Notes: a model not told the origin generated them from the letters alone. 64,000 nucleotides of DNA from Oscillospiraceae bacterium (GCA_015066175.1 SVOW01000009.1:62001-126000), one strand, 5' to 3'; counted from the stretch's first letter, positions 6,942 to 17,184 are shown. Numbers and translations: made by a program.

Positions 6942-9900
6942 TTATGCAAGAGGAACCTGTGTGATTTCAGTTTCGCCGTTTACAACTGCATTGAGAATTG
7001 CAAGGTCGTAAATGTCAACTGCTGTATCGCCGTTGAGATCTGCTGCAAAGAGGATTGCATCGCCTTCTTCAAGTTCCATATCGCCGTTTACGATTGCTGC
7101 AAGGATTGATGCATCGTAAATATCGATAACACCGTCACCGTTGAGATCGCCAAAGATGATGATTGTGTAAGTTTCCCATTCTACGCCGCCACGGTATGTT
7201 GTAAGAGTCATACCTGTACCGATTCCGTCGGGTGTTTCATATGAAACGCTTGATGAGTAGTCTACATAACCTTCAAGGTCTGCAAGACCGATGTCAAGGC
7301 CATAGATGTAACCAAGTTCTGTATCGATAACTGTTGTTGTGCCTTCTTCAGCTTTGAAGTAACCGTCGAGCATCGGAATTTCAATTGTTTCGCGAGAAAG
7401 TTCTTCGCCACATACTGTACAGTAAACTACTGAATCGTATGAACCTGCTGCTTCGTATGTTGCTTCTACTCTGTTTTCTTCTACTGCTTCTGCAGGAGTG
7501 TGACCAAGTGCTTCGATTTCGAATGATTCGCGAGAAAGTTCTTCACCGCATACTGTACAGTAAACTACCATATCATATGAGCCTGCTGTTACACAGTCTG
7601 CTTCTTTTCTGTTTTCTTCTACTGCCTCTGCTTCTTCGTGACCGAGTGCAGGAACAACTGTTGTTTTACGTGATACTTCTTCACCACATACTGTACAGTA
7701 AACTACTGTATCATAAGAACCATTGTTTACGCAATCAGCAGCAACTTCGTTTTCAATCACTGCTTCGCCGTCTGTGTGACCAAGTGCATCGATAACGATT
7801 GTTTCGCGTGAAAGTTCAACTTTTTCTTCACAGCATGTGCAGTAAACTACCATATCATATGAGCCTGCTTCTGTACATGTTGCTTCTACTCTGTTTTCTT
7901 CAACTGCTTCTGCAGGAGTGTGACCGAGTGCAGGAACAACTGTTGTTTCTCTTGATACTTCAGCACCACATACTGTACAGTAAACTACTGTATCGTATGA
8001 ACCGTCTGTTGTGGGAGTTGCAGCAACTTCGTTTTCAACAACTGCTTCGCCTTCTGTATGACCAAGTGCAGGAACAACGATTGTTTCTCTTGATACTTCA
8101 GCACCACAATCTGAACAGTAAACAACTGTGTCATAAGAACCATCGTTTACACAATCAGCTGCTACTTCGTTTTCGATTACTGCATCTTCAACGAAAGGAT
8201 GTCTGCATGAATCGTCATATGAAGCCATAAGTTCAGCATATTTTGCTTCGATAGCTTCTGTTTTTGCGTCGATTCTTGACTGATCGTAAACTGTGAGAGA
8301 ATCATCGTTGTAAAGTTCGATACCTTCTGCTACGAGTGCATCGTACTCTGCAAGGATAGTCTGGTCATAGTATTCGATAACACCGGGGATTTCAGCATCG
8401 ATAGCTGCTTTGAGATCATCTTTATATGCACTTCTGAGAATAAGTGACTTAATTGTGTCATCAAGAGCCTTTGTAAGTGCATCTACTTCGTTCTGTCTTT
8501 CTTTAGCCCAAGGAGTAACTGCATTTTCTGCAACTGCTTTTTCTGCGTTGTCAATGGGATCTATAAGAAGTGAGCCGTTAATGTAAAGTGAACGATCAAT
8601 TGCTTTTGCTTCAGCAAGTTTTGCATTAAGTGCATCAAAGTTTGCTGTAACAACCTGAAGGTTTGCAATAGCGTCTGTGATAGCCTGTGCCATTGCATCT
8701 ACTTCATCCTGATGAAGAGCATTGAGTGTGTAGTCAACTGCATTGATAGCGTCTTCAACAGCTTTCCATGAATCTGCTGTGTAAACATTTTTGTCAAGCT
8801 TTTCTGCTTCAGCTTTTGCTGCGTAAACTGCTTCGTAGTTAGCTGCAAGAGGAGTTGCGTTCTTGATTGCTCTGTCAAGGTTTTCAGCCATCTGATCAAC
8901 TGCACCCTGATAAAGGATTGAGTAGCTCTTTGTTACCATTTCCTGAGCTTCTCTGATGAGAGCGATATCTGCTGCTGAGTATGCTTCTTCGTTATCAAGG
9001 ATTTCATCTGCCTGATCATAAAGAGCATTCACGCGTGTGTAGTCAGCTGTTTTGAGCTGAAGGTTGTTATACATTGTCTGAAGTGATTTTGTTGCTGCAT
9101 CGATTTCAGACTGTGTTGCTTTGGGGTTATTGTATACACGGAGAGCTTCTGTGTATGCTGTCTGGAACTGTGAGAAACCTGAGCGATAGAACCAACCCTG
9201 AGGATTAGCACCTTTAAGCTGTGTACGTGTTGAAGGTGTTGTGGGGTCACTGTTCATAACATAGTCGATAAGGTCACGAAGAGCACCTTTGTCAACGATG
9301 TGGAATGTCATAGCTGTGGGAACAGTAGCAGATGAAGTCATGTTGTAGTGCTGAAGAAGACCCTTCTTAACCCACATGTATGAATAGTATTTTGTTGTAA
9401 TTGTGTATGATGAGCCATCAACAAGGTTTGCAACTGTACCTGTAAGAGGTGATGTGAAGAGATGGCCATACTGACCAACACCACCTGTAAGTGTTGTCAT
9501 TGATGCATTCTGTTCAAACTGTGTTACACCATGGTCTGCTTTCGCAGGGATAGCAAGACCGATAGCTGCCTGAGCTGTTGCATCGTTTGTTGTAACAATA
9601 GTATCTGTATTAGCACCTGCTGAAACCCATGCATCAGCAAGAGCTGTGTAAGGGTTATCATTGTTTCTGTCAGAAAGCTGACCTACGTTAGCATCAAGTC
9701 TGAGGTTGATGTCCTGGAGTGTAGTAGCTGCTGATGCGTCAACATAAACGTGGGCAATAGTTGTGCCGGGAACAGTAAACTCGTTTGCCTGATTGTGTTT
9801 ACCTGCAGGTTTATCTGTTTTGTCATCAGCAAAAAGCAATGTATTGTAGCCTGAAGCTGTGTTTTCAATTTTTGAACCTGTAGCTACATTGTAAACACCA

Positions 9901-10604
9901 TATGCTTTGTAGGGATCGCTTGCTGAAGTTTCGATATTTGCGGGCTGTTCATAGTAAACGCTTGTACCAAGAAGACGTGTTGAAGCAGAAGCCCAGAGAC
10001 GATAGTATGAACCTGTACCTGCAAGAGCCTGAATTTCAGACTGTGCTTCTACATAAGAACCGCCGTTAGCGATTTTTTCAACGAAAGTTACGCATTTTTC
10101 CTGGTATGAGTTACCATCTGTCCATTCATAGTCAATTGTGAATGTGATAGCTGAGCCTGCTTCTGCAGTACCGCTTACGATTTCGCAACTGTATGTACCT
10201 GTCGAACCATTGTAGTTAAGGTCTGAAAGTACAACTGAATCGTTGCTGCATGAAATACCTTTAGGAGTAACACCAATTGTGTTTGACTGGAATTCAATCT
10301 TTGTAGCAATGGGTGTTTCACCTGCATATGCCTGAGCTGCATATGAACCTGAAAGTTCCGGAACACCTGAGGGTGTTGCTTTAACGATTGCTGTACCGGG
10401 TTCTAATGAATTTGCTGCAAGAGCAACTCTTGTAACCGGAGTAACTGTAAATGTTACGTCGGGACGTGCAATGGGTTCAAGAACGATTTCTTCAAGGAAA
10501 GCTTCGTTTGATTCAACTGCAAAAGCTGTGAAGCCTGTTGAAACAACAGAGAGCACCATAAGAAGAACCATTACTGAACTTAAGATTCTTTTGGTCATTT
10601 TCAT
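6942..10604 (-). CDS. Giant secreted protein: FIVAR-like helices, six CxxC repeats, dockerin
   Basis: A 1220-residue exported protein. I place the start at ATG 10604, 9 bases after AGGAGG; an in-frame ATG at 10622 overlaps that Shine-Dalgarno. Layout: signal peptide ending near TAFAVES; an unrecognised beta-rich domain to about 435; FIVAR-like helical repeats to about 795; six 45-residue repeats to about 1076, each with the pattern GSYD-x-VVYC-x-x-C followed by SRE and ALGH; a short beta domain; and a C-terminal dockerin pair (DLNGDGVIDIYD, DLNGDTAVDIYD). The CxxC pairs could bind zinc or form disulfides. No cohesin is in the window. It is a clear paralogue of the next gene, which carries seven repeats. 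Probably a surface adhesin or glycan-binding protein. Confidence 0.85.
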   Translation of the reverse strand: MKMTKRILSSVMVLLMVLSVVSTGFTAFAVESNEAFLEEIVLEPIARPDVTFTVTPVTRVALAANSLEPGTAIVKATPSGVPELSGSYAAQAYAGETPIATKIEFQSNTIGVTPKGISCSNDSVVLSDLNYNGSTGTYSCEIVSGTAEAGSAITFTIDYEWTDGNSYQEKCVTFVEKIANGGSYVEAQSEIQALAGTGSYYRLWASASTRLLGTSVYYEQPANIETSASDPYKAYGVYNVATGSKIENTASGYNTLLFADDKTDKPAGKHNQANEFTVPGTTIAHVYVDASAATTLQDINLRLDANVGQLSDRNNDNPYTALADAWVSAGANTDTIVTTNDATAQAAIGLAIPAKADHGVTQFEQNASMTTLTGGVGQYGHLFTSPLTGTVANLVDGSSYTITTKYYSYMWVKKGLLQHYNMTSSATVPTAMTFHIVDKGALRDLIDYVMNSDPTTPSTRTQLKGANPQGWFYRSGFSQFQTAYTEALRVYNNPKATQSEIDAATKSLQTMYNNLQLKTADYTRVNALYDQADEILDNEEAYSAADIALIREAQEMVTKSYSILYQGAVDQMAENLDRAIKNATPLAANYEAVYAAKAEAEKLDKNVYTADSWKAVEDAINAVDYTLNALHQDEVDAMAQAITDAIANLQVVTANFDALNAKLAEAKAIDRSLYINGSLLIDPIDNAEKAVAENAVTPWAKERQNEVDALTKALDDTIKSLILRSAYKDDLKAAIDAEIPGVIEYYDQTILAEYDALVAEGIELYNDDSLTVYDQSRIDAKTEAIEAKYAELMASYDDSCRHPFVEDAVIENEVAADCVNDGSYDTVVYCSDCGAEVSRETIVVPALGHTEGEAVVENEVAATPTTDGSYDTVVYCTVCGAEVSRETTVVPALGHTPAEAVEENRVEATCTEAGSYDMVVYCTCCEEKVELSRETIVIDALGHTDGEAVIENEVAADCVNNGSYDTVVYCTVCGEEVSRKTTVVPALGHEEAEAVEENRKEADCVTAGSYDMVVYCTVCGEELSRESFEIEALGHTPAEAVEENRVEATYEAAGSYDSVVYCTVCGEELSRETIEIPMLDGYFKAEEGTTTVIDTELGYIYGLDIGLADLEGYVDYSSSVSYETPDGIGTGMTLTTYRGGVEWETYTIIIFGDLNGDGVIDIYDASILAAIVNGDMELEEGDAILFAADLNGDTAVDIYDLAILNAVVNGETEITQVPLA

Positions 10605-10639
10605 CTGAAAATACCTCCTCATTAAAAAGATACATCATA

Positions 10640-10668
10640 ATTATAGCACAGGTTTTTTTCATTTGCAA
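10640..10668 (-). promoter_or_regulatory. Sigma-A promoter of the 6942-10604 gene
   Basis: Minus strand: TTGCAA at 10668-10663, a 17-bp spacer and TATAAT at 10645-10640. Confidence 0.75.
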
Positions 10669-10849
10669 TAAAATTATTAATATTTGTTTATTCTTTTTAA
10701 AAAATTTTTACTTTTCTGTGCAATTCGACATTTCTTGTTCACAAAAAATATTTATTTGCAATAAATTGTTCTTATATGATGTTGCTTTACAAAAAAACGT
10801 CGAGATAAATGCTCAGATTTACTACATTCAAATCAGGTTATATCGCAAA

Positions 10850-10879
10850 AAAGGAGAGAGGTTTTCGCCTCTCTCCTTA
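10850..10879 (-). terminator. Terminator of the 10897-14700 gene
   Basis: AAGGAGAGAGG pairs with CCTCTCTCCTT around a short loop; the minus-strand 3' side runs into T6. Confidence 0.85.
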
Positions 10880-10896
10880 AATGATTTTATTTGTAA

Positions 10897-13800
10897 TTAT
10901 GCAAGAGGAACCTGCGTGATTTCTGTCTCACCGTTTACAACTGCATTGAGAATTGAAAGGTCGTAGATATCAACCGCTGTATCACCATTGAGGTCGGCTG
11001 CAAAGAGAAGCACATCGCCTTCTTCAAGCTCCATATCGCCATTTACGATTGCTGCAAGGATTGATGAATCGTAAATATCGATAACACCGTCACCATTAAG
11101 GTCGCCGAAGATAACGATTGTGTAGGTTTCCCATTCTTCGCCGCCGCGGAATGTTGTAAGTGTCATACCTGTGCCGATTCCGTCGGGTGTTTCATATGAA
11201 ACGCTTGATGAATATTCTACATAACCTTCAAGGTCTGCAAGACCGATGTCAAGGCCATAGATAAACCTGAGTTCTGTATCGATAACTGTTGTTGAGCCTT
11301 CTGCTGCTTTGAAGTAACCGTCAAGCATCGGAATTTCAACAGTGTTGCGTGAAAGTTCTTCACCACATACTGCACAGTAAACTACTGAATCGTATGAACC
11401 TGCTGCTTCGTATGTTGCTTCTACTCTGTTTTCTTCAACAGCTTCTGCTTCTTCGTGACCGAGTGCAGGAACAATTGTTGTTTCTCTTGATACCTCTTCA
11501 CCGCATACTGTACAGTAAACTACTGTATCATATGAACCATCGTTTACACAGTCAGCTGCTACTTCGTTTTCTTTAACTGCTTCGCCGTCTGTATGGCCGA
11601 GTGCTTCAATTTCAAATGTTTCGCGTGAAAGTTCAACTTTTTCTGCACAGCAAGTACAGTAAACTACCATATCATATGAGCCTGCTTCTGTACATGTTGC
11701 TTCTACTCTGTTTTCTTCAACAGCTTCGCCTGCTTCGTGACCAAGTGCTTCGATTACAAATGATTCACGTGACACTTCAGCACCACATACTGTACAGTAA
11801 ACTACCATATCATATGAACCATTTGCATCAGGAGTTGCTTCAACTCTGTTTTCTTCAACAGCTTCCGCTTCTGTATGGCCGAGTGCTTCGATAACTGTTG
11901 TTTCACGAGAAACTTCGCCATCACAAACTGTACAGTAAACTACTGTATCATATCCGCCTTCTTCTGTACATGTTGCATCTTTCTGATTTTCAACAACTTC
12001 TTCACCGGGTGTGTGACCTGTTGCAGGAATTTTAGTTGTTACACGTGACAAAGCTGTGCTACAAACTGAGCAGTAAATATATGTATCGTATTTACCTTCT
12101 TTTGTGCATGTGGGAGCAACCTGATTTTTGATGACAGGTTCGCCTTCTGTGTGACCGAGTGCAGCAACAGATACCATTTTACGTGAAATTTCTTCGCCAC
12201 ACTTTGTACAATAGAATACGGAGTCATATGAACCGGCTCTTGTACAAGAAGCATTCTTCACATTTTCTTTAACTTCTTCACCTGCAACATGTTTGCATGT
12301 ATCATCATAAGATGCCATAAGCTGAGCATATTTTGTAGTAATCTCAGTTGTTTTGATGTTAACTGCTGACTGATCATTGATTGAAAGAGTAGCATCGTTG
12401 TACATTTCTGTACCTTCTGCTACGAGAGCTTCGTATTCAGCAAGAAGTGTCTGGTCATAATATTCACGGCTGCCGGGAATTACTGCATCAATAGCAGCTT
12501 TAAGAGCAGTTTTGTCTGCTGTTTTTATTTTAAGATCTTTAATTGCATTTGCAAGAGCATTCGTCAGAGCATTTACTTCTGTCTGCCTTGATTCGCTCCA
12601 TGCAACACTTTCATGGCTCGTAATAGCTGCTTCTGCATTTAAAAGAGGTGTATCAAGAATTCCGGGATTCTGATAAATTGAACGGTCAATTGCTTTTGCT
12701 TCTGCAACCTTTGCTTTAAGGTCACGGAAATCTGCAACTACTGAAACAAGGTTGTCAAGAGCTTCTCTTATAGCCTGTGCCATCGCATCAACTTCAGCCT
12801 GTTCTATATATGTTTTGCCTTCAACTACGTTGCCGATTGCTGACTGAAGGTCTGCCCATGAAGTAGCTGTGTAGTCTGTTGAGCGAAGTGATTCGGCTTC
12901 TTTAACAAGTGCAGCAACTTCTGAATAATCAGCACCGCGGATAGAAGCATTGTCAATAGCTGTTCTGATATTTTTAGCCATTGTGTCAACTGCGCCCTGA
13001 TAAAGAATACTATAATTCTTCTCTACCATATCAAGAGCCTGTTCAATAAGAGCAATATCTTTTTCGTTGTAGTATTCGCTGTTGTCAAGAATAGCCTCTG
13101 CTTCTGTAACAACTGCATTCAACTGTGTATAGTCAGCGTTTTTAAGGGTAAGACCATTGTACATAGTCTGAAGTGATTTTGCTGCTGCATCGATTTCAGA
13201 CTGTGTTGCTTTGGGGTTATTATAAACACGAAGTGCCGCTACATAAGCCTCCTGGAATTTTGCAAAACCTGATTTGTAGAACCATGCCTGCGGATTATCA
13301 CCTTTTTTCTTATCACGCACTGTGGGAGTGTCGGGATCGCTGTTCATAACATAATCAATAAGTTCTGCAAGAGCGCCCTTATCAACAACATGGAATACCA
13401 TTTGTGTAGGAACAACGGGTGATGCAGTAACATAAGCATTACTAGGTCTGAAGAAAGAGTAATATTTGTTTACGATTGTATAGCTTGAGCCGTCAGCAAT
13501 ACCCGAAACGTTACCTGTAAAACCATATGTATAGAGGTTTCCGAACTGACCTACGGCACCTGTTACAGTTGAACGAGCCTGTTCACCGTTGCCGTCTGCA
13601 AGTTTTTCTTTAACACCTTTATCTGATTTTTCTGCAGGGTAATATCCGAGAACACCCTGAGCCGCTGCATCATTTACAAGATTATCTGACGAAGCATTAC
13701 CTGACATAACCCATACTGAATCAAGAGCTGTATAGGGATTGTCATTGTTTCTGTCTGAAAGATTTGCTACATTACCATTGAGTCTGAGGTTAATATCAGC

Positions 13801-14700
13801 AAGAGTATTTGCAGCTGATGAGTCAACATAGATATGTGCAACAGGAGTACCTGTTATAAAGTTTTCATAACTAACTTCAACTCGGGGAGCCATAGTCTCC
13901 TGATGGTTTTTGTCATCAGCGAAAAGATGAGTGTTATAACCACCTGCAACGTTTTCTATATAAGAACCTGTTGATACATCATAAACACCATATGTGTTGA
14001 AGGGATCTTCTGTTGATGCTGTGAAATCTGAAGGCTGTTCATAATAAACACCCTGACCGAGAAGACGTGTTGAAGCACTTGCTGAGCCGATATACCATGA
14101 GCTCATACCCATGTAGGGTTTATAAACAACTTCAATGTAAGAATATGCGCCACCTGTTGCGATATTTTCAACATATGATACGCATTTTTCCTGATATGAG
14201 TTACCATCTGTCCATTTGTAGTCGGCTGTGAAAGTAAGAGCTGAGCCTGCTTCTGCAGTACCGCCTGTGATTTCGCAACAATATGCGCCTGTTGCTGAGT
14301 CAATTTTTATGGGAGAGAATGTAACTGATTCGTTATCGCATTTGATAGAAATACTTTCGGGAGTTATGCCTGCAGTGTTTGTGAGAAGATAAACCTTTGT
14401 TGCTGAAGGTTCTTCGCCTGCATATGCCTGCTGAGCATAAGGACCTGAAAGTTCCGGAACACCTGAAGGTGTTGCCTTAACAATCTGATTGCCGGGCTCC
14501 ATTGAATTTACACCCTTTGCAACTCTTGTGACCGTCGTGCAGAAGAAATCTACGTCGGGACGTTTGATGGGTTCAAGAACGATTTCATCAAGATAAACTC
14601 CGTTTGATTCTACTGCATTTACAGTGAAACCAACTGTGAGAACAGAGAAAACCATAATGAAAGCCATTACTGAACTCAAAACTCTTTTTGCTGTTTTCAT
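10897..14700 (-). CDS. Giant secreted protein paralogue: FIVAR-like helices, seven CxxC repeats, dockerin
   Basis: A 1267-residue exported protein with the same layout as its neighbour. ATG 14700 lies 10 bases after AGGAGG; an upstream in-frame ATG at 14757 lies within the promoter. Domains: signal peptide (to NAVES), beta-rich domain, FIVAR-like helices from about 440 to 800, seven CxxC repeats (about 801-1123), a beta domain and a dockerin (DLNGDGVIDIYD, DLNGDTAVDIYD) from about 1198. The first three repeats are the most diverged (ENVKNASC, KNQVAPTC, ENQKDATC), and the last three closely match repeats in the neighbour. It has its own promoter and terminator, so the copies are transcribed separately. 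Tandem duplication followed by repeat loss or gain is the simplest history. Confidence 0.85.
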   Translation of the reverse strand: MKTAKRVLSSVMAFIMVFSVLTVGFTVNAVESNGVYLDEIVLEPIKRPDVDFFCTTVTRVAKGVNSMEPGNQIVKATPSGVPELSGPYAQQAYAGEEPSATKVYLLTNTAGITPESISIKCDNESVTFSPIKIDSATGAYCCEITGGTAEAGSALTFTADYKWTDGNSYQEKCVSYVENIATGGAYSYIEVVYKPYMGMSSWYIGSASASTRLLGQGVYYEQPSDFTASTEDPFNTYGVYDVSTGSYIENVAGGYNTHLFADDKNHQETMAPRVEVSYENFITGTPVAHIYVDSSAANTLADINLRLNGNVANLSDRNNDNPYTALDSVWVMSGNASSDNLVNDAAAQGVLGYYPAEKSDKGVKEKLADGNGEQARSTVTGAVGQFGNLYTYGFTGNVSGIADGSSYTIVNKYYSFFRPSNAYVTASPVVPTQMVFHVVDKGALAELIDYVMNSDPDTPTVRDKKKGDNPQAWFYKSGFAKFQEAYVAALRVYNNPKATQSEIDAAAKSLQTMYNGLTLKNADYTQLNAVVTEAEAILDNSEYYNEKDIALIEQALDMVEKNYSILYQGAVDTMAKNIRTAIDNASIRGADYSEVAALVKEAESLRSTDYTATSWADLQSAIGNVVEGKTYIEQAEVDAMAQAIREALDNLVSVVADFRDLKAKVAEAKAIDRSIYQNPGILDTPLLNAEAAITSHESVAWSESRQTEVNALTNALANAIKDLKIKTADKTALKAAIDAVIPGSREYYDQTLLAEYEALVAEGTEMYNDATLSINDQSAVNIKTTEITTKYAQLMASYDDTCKHVAGEEVKENVKNASCTRAGSYDSVFYCTKCGEEISRKMVSVAALGHTEGEPVIKNQVAPTCTKEGKYDTYIYCSVCSTALSRVTTKIPATGHTPGEEVVENQKDATCTEEGGYDTVVYCTVCDGEVSRETTVIEALGHTEAEAVEENRVEATPDANGSYDMVVYCTVCGAEVSRESFVIEALGHEAGEAVEENRVEATCTEAGSYDMVVYCTCCAEKVELSRETFEIEALGHTDGEAVKENEVAADCVNDGSYDTVVYCTVCGEEVSRETTIVPALGHEEAEAVEENRVEATYEAAGSYDSVVYCAVCGEELSRNTVEIPMLDGYFKAAEGSTTVIDTELRFIYGLDIGLADLEGYVEYSSSVSYETPDGIGTGMTLTTFRGGEEWETYTIVIFGDLNGDGVIDIYDSSILAAIVNGDMELEEGDVLLFAADLNGDTAVDIYDLSILNAVVNGETEITQVPLA

Positions 14701-14733
14701 TTTGTAATCGCCTCCTGTTAATGTATTCATTTT

Positions 14734-14762
14734 ATTATAGCATACTATAGTAGGCATTTCAA
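14734..14762 (-). promoter_or_regulatory. Sigma-A promoter of the 10897-14700 gene
   Basis: Minus strand: TTGAAA at 14762-14757, a 17-bp spacer and TATAAT at 14739-14734. It lies within the longer possible reading frame, which supports the start at 14700. Confidence 0.75.
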
Positions 14763-14800
14763 CATGTATGCCTATAAATGTTAAGATTTTGTTTATTTTA

Positions 14801-16210
14801 TTATTTTACATTTGATATCGTACATGACGGAAGATGGGATTGCATATGAGAAACTGTCTCCTGGGTCACGGAGGTGTAATCTGCATTAAGATAAGAAAGT
14901 GCTGTCATACCTTCAGCGAAGTGCAGGTCTGTGATGTTTTTGTTATTGCTTACATCGAGATTAACAAGCAAAGTAAACTGTGCAAGAACAGCGGTATCTT
15001 TAAAACTATTGCTGCCAAGTCCTAACTGGACAAGATTTTTCTTCCCGTCAAGAGCAGAAATATCTTCTATGCCATTATTCACAAGTTGAAGATGAGTCAT
15101 TTTATTGAGATTTTTAATCGGAGAGATATCTTTTACTTCACAGTTATCTGCAAAAAGTTTTTCCATATTCACAAGCTCTGAAACAGCTTCAAGAGATTTT
15201 ACCTTGCAATTGTTAAGATAAAGTTCCTTAAGGAGATTCAGATTTTTCACCGCACTTATATCAGTCACTGCACAAGCTTCAAGATGAAGCACTTCAAGTG
15301 ATTTGAAATTTGCAACAACCGATATGTCTTTGAGACCCGTATTTGACGAAAAATCAACGTACTTAAGAGATGTCAGGTTTCCGAGAGAACTGATATCTGC
15401 AATTTCATTGAATGACATTTCTATCTTTTTGAGTTTTGTCAAATTTGAAAGAGGAGAAACATCATTTATAAAGCACTCTGTCATTTTAATTTCTTCAAGA
15501 TTCGAAAGAGTGCTCACAATCTGCAGATCAGAAAAAACTTTACTTCCGCTGAAATTGAATTTTTTGAGGTTTTCAAGATACGCCAGAGGTTGCGGATTAT
15601 TTATACCTTTTGCTTTGATTTCAAGCGTCTGCAACTGTGTAAGATTTTTAAAAAACTCTATATTATGAACACCGGAATCTGTTATCACAAGATTTTCAAG
15701 ATTCACAACAGAACCAAGTGGAGAAAAATCAATAACAGACGGTACATTTCTTATTTCAACTGTCTTAAGATTTTTCATCGTTTTGAAAACCGAAATATCA
15801 CTCAATTCTTCATTGTCTGAAATTCTTACAATTTCCACATTACTCGAATCAAGAGGAGATAAATCAGTAACATTTGTCTGCATCATAGAAATAACTTTAA
15901 GAGTTTTTAAATTTCTCACTTCTTCAATTGAAGTAACAGCAGAACCATCAAGAATAAGTTCTTCAAGCAAAGGTAATTTTTCAATGCCTTTAAGGCTTGT
16001 AACCTGAGTTGCTGAAAGATCAAGTATTTTTAAGTTTTTCAGTTTTCTTACTTTTCTGATATTTACAGCGTCGCTACCTTGAAGACGGAGTACTTCCGCG
16101 TTTATATCAACCTCCATATTCCCGATAGTTACGGTATCCGATGAACACGATGAAAAAACACATACAAAAATTGTTATAAGCAACAAAACTGAAATAAATT
16201 TTTTAAACAT
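14801..16210 (-). CDS. Leucine-rich-repeat lipoprotein, internalin-like
   Basis: A 469-residue lipoprotein. I choose ATG 16210, spaced 9 bases from AAAGGA, over the in-frame GTG at 16216, which is too close. The signal peptide ends in a lipobox (VFSSCSS). The rest is about 17 leucine-rich repeats of 21-23 residues with the internalin-type consensus LxxLxxLxLxxNxIxDIxxL (for example NLKILDLSATQVTSLKGIEKL). Such curved solenoids bind proteins at the cell surface; the ligand is unknown. No catalytic domain is present. It is followed by the giant-paralogue gene on the same strand, which has its own promoter. Confidence 0.85.
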   Translation of the reverse strand: MFKKFISVLLLITIFVCVFSSCSSDTVTIGNMEVDINAEVLRLQGSDAVNIRKVRKLKNLKILDLSATQVTSLKGIEKLPLLEELILDGSAVTSIEEVRNLKTLKVISMMQTNVTDLSPLDSSNVEIVRISDNEELSDISVFKTMKNLKTVEIRNVPSVIDFSPLGSVVNLENLVITDSGVHNIEFFKNLTQLQTLEIKAKGINNPQPLAYLENLKKFNFSGSKVFSDLQIVSTLSNLEEIKMTECFINDVSPLSNLTKLKKIEMSFNEIADISSLGNLTSLKYVDFSSNTGLKDISVVANFKSLEVLHLEACAVTDISAVKNLNLLKELYLNNCKVKSLEAVSELVNMEKLFADNCEVKDISPIKNLNKMTHLQLVNNGIEDISALDGKKNLVQLGLGSNSFKDTAVLAQFTLLVNLDVSNNKNITDLHFAEGMTALSYLNADYTSVTQETVSHMQSHLPSCTISNVK

Positions 16211-16281
16211 TTCCACATATCCTTTCTTGCAGATTCTTTCAATTCGATTTTAGCAGAACATATAAAAAAAGTCAATTAATC

Positions 16282-16310
16282 TTGTACACAGAAAATCTTT
16301 GTGATAAAAT
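16282..16310 (+). promoter_or_regulatory. Sigma-A promoter of the DNA glycosylase gene
   Basis: TTGTAC at 16282-16287, a 17-bp spacer and TAAAAT at 16305-16310, about 20 bases before the ATG at 16330. Confidence 0.65.
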
Positions 16311-16329
16311 AATAAAGGTAGGTGATGAA

Positions 16330-17148
16330 ATGAATATAACTATGAAGGGCAACCATCTCGTTGTTGAAACAGATGATTATATAAATCTTGATTATTCTCT
16401 TGATTGTGGGCAGTCTTTCAGATGGAAAAAATCAGAAAACATCTGGCAGGCAGTTGCTTTCGGAAAGAAAATTTCAATCGAACAGAAAGACGAAAACACA
16501 TTATTTTTTTATGATACAACTGAAGATGACTTTGAAAAAATATGGAAAATATATTTTGACTTTGAACGCGATTACAAAACTATACTTTCCCGCTTTGAAA
16601 ACGATTCTTATTTATATGAAGCAATAAAAAAATACAGAGGTATCCGCGTACTTAATCAGGAGCCCTGGGAAGCTATATGTTCTTTCATAATTTCGCAGAA
16701 CAATAATATTCCGCGAATCAAAGGAATTATAGACCGTCTGTGTGAAACATTCGGCGAAGATTTGGGTGACGGATTTTATTCTTTTCCGTCTGCAGAAAAA
16801 ATCGCGGAACTCACCGCAGAAGATTTAGCACCTTTGCGTTCGGGATTCAGAGCAAAATACATTCTTGACGCTGCAAAAAAAGTTGCAGAAAAAGAAATTG
16901 ATTTTGACTCAATTTATATTAACGATATTTCTTACGGCAGAGAAGAGTTGATGAAAATCAAGGGCGTAGGGCCGAAAGTTGCCGAATGTGCCCTTTTATA
17001 CGGATTTAAAAAATCAGACGCTTTTCCTGTTGATGTGTGGGTGAAGAGAATTATGAGCGAACTTTATCCTGACGGAATTCCCGCCTGTGCTTACCCCGAA
17101 ATCGGCATCGCTCAACAGTACCTTTTCCACTGGCGGAGAAATGTTTGA
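16330..17148 (+). CDS. 8-oxoguanine DNA glycosylase/AP lyase, OGG1 type
   Basis: A 272-residue HhH-GPD DNA glycosylase. The N-terminal OGG_N-like domain contains DCGQSFRW, and the core has the family's SQNNNIPRIKGI segment. The helix-hairpin-helix ends in KGVGPK, whose Lys matches the Schiff-base Lys of OGG1 (GVGTK), and PVDVWVKR supplies the catalytic Asp. It would excise 8-oxoG opposite C and nick the AP site. The start at ATG 16330 follows AGGTAGGTG; the earlier ATG at 16282 overlaps the -35 element. Length and domain order fit bacterial OGG1 homologues. It appears monocistronic. Confidence 0.88.
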   Translation: MNITMKGNHLVVETDDYINLDYSLDCGQSFRWKKSENIWQAVAFGKKISIEQKDENTLFFYDTTEDDFEKIWKIYFDFERDYKTILSRFENDSYLYEAIKKYRGIRVLNQEPWEAICSFIISQNNNIPRIKGIIDRLCETFGEDLGDGFYSFPSAEKIAELTAEDLAPLRSGFRAKYILDAAKKVAEKEIDFDSIYINDISYGREELMKIKGVGPKVAECALLYGFKKSDAFPVDVWVKRIMSELYPDGIPACAYPEIGIAQQYLFHWRRNV

Positions 17149-17155
17149 TATTTAT

Positions 17156-17184
17156 TTGACAAACATATTTTTTTGGTGTACTAT
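17156..17184 (+). promoter_or_regulatory. Sigma-A promoter of the aconitase X operon
   Basis: TTGACA at 17156-17161, a 17-bp spacer and TACTAT at 17179-17184. Confidence 0.75.

Noticed and set aside
6638-6964. A 108-codon frame in the repeat region
   Set aside because: It runs across two hairpin repeats and a terminator, lacks a ribosome binding site and ends inside the giant gene.
7385-8230. Leu/Cys-rich plus-strand frames and an apparent repeat array
   Set aside because: They are the antisense of the in-frame CxxC coding repeats. Units are about 135 bases without spacers, so this is not a CRISPR array.
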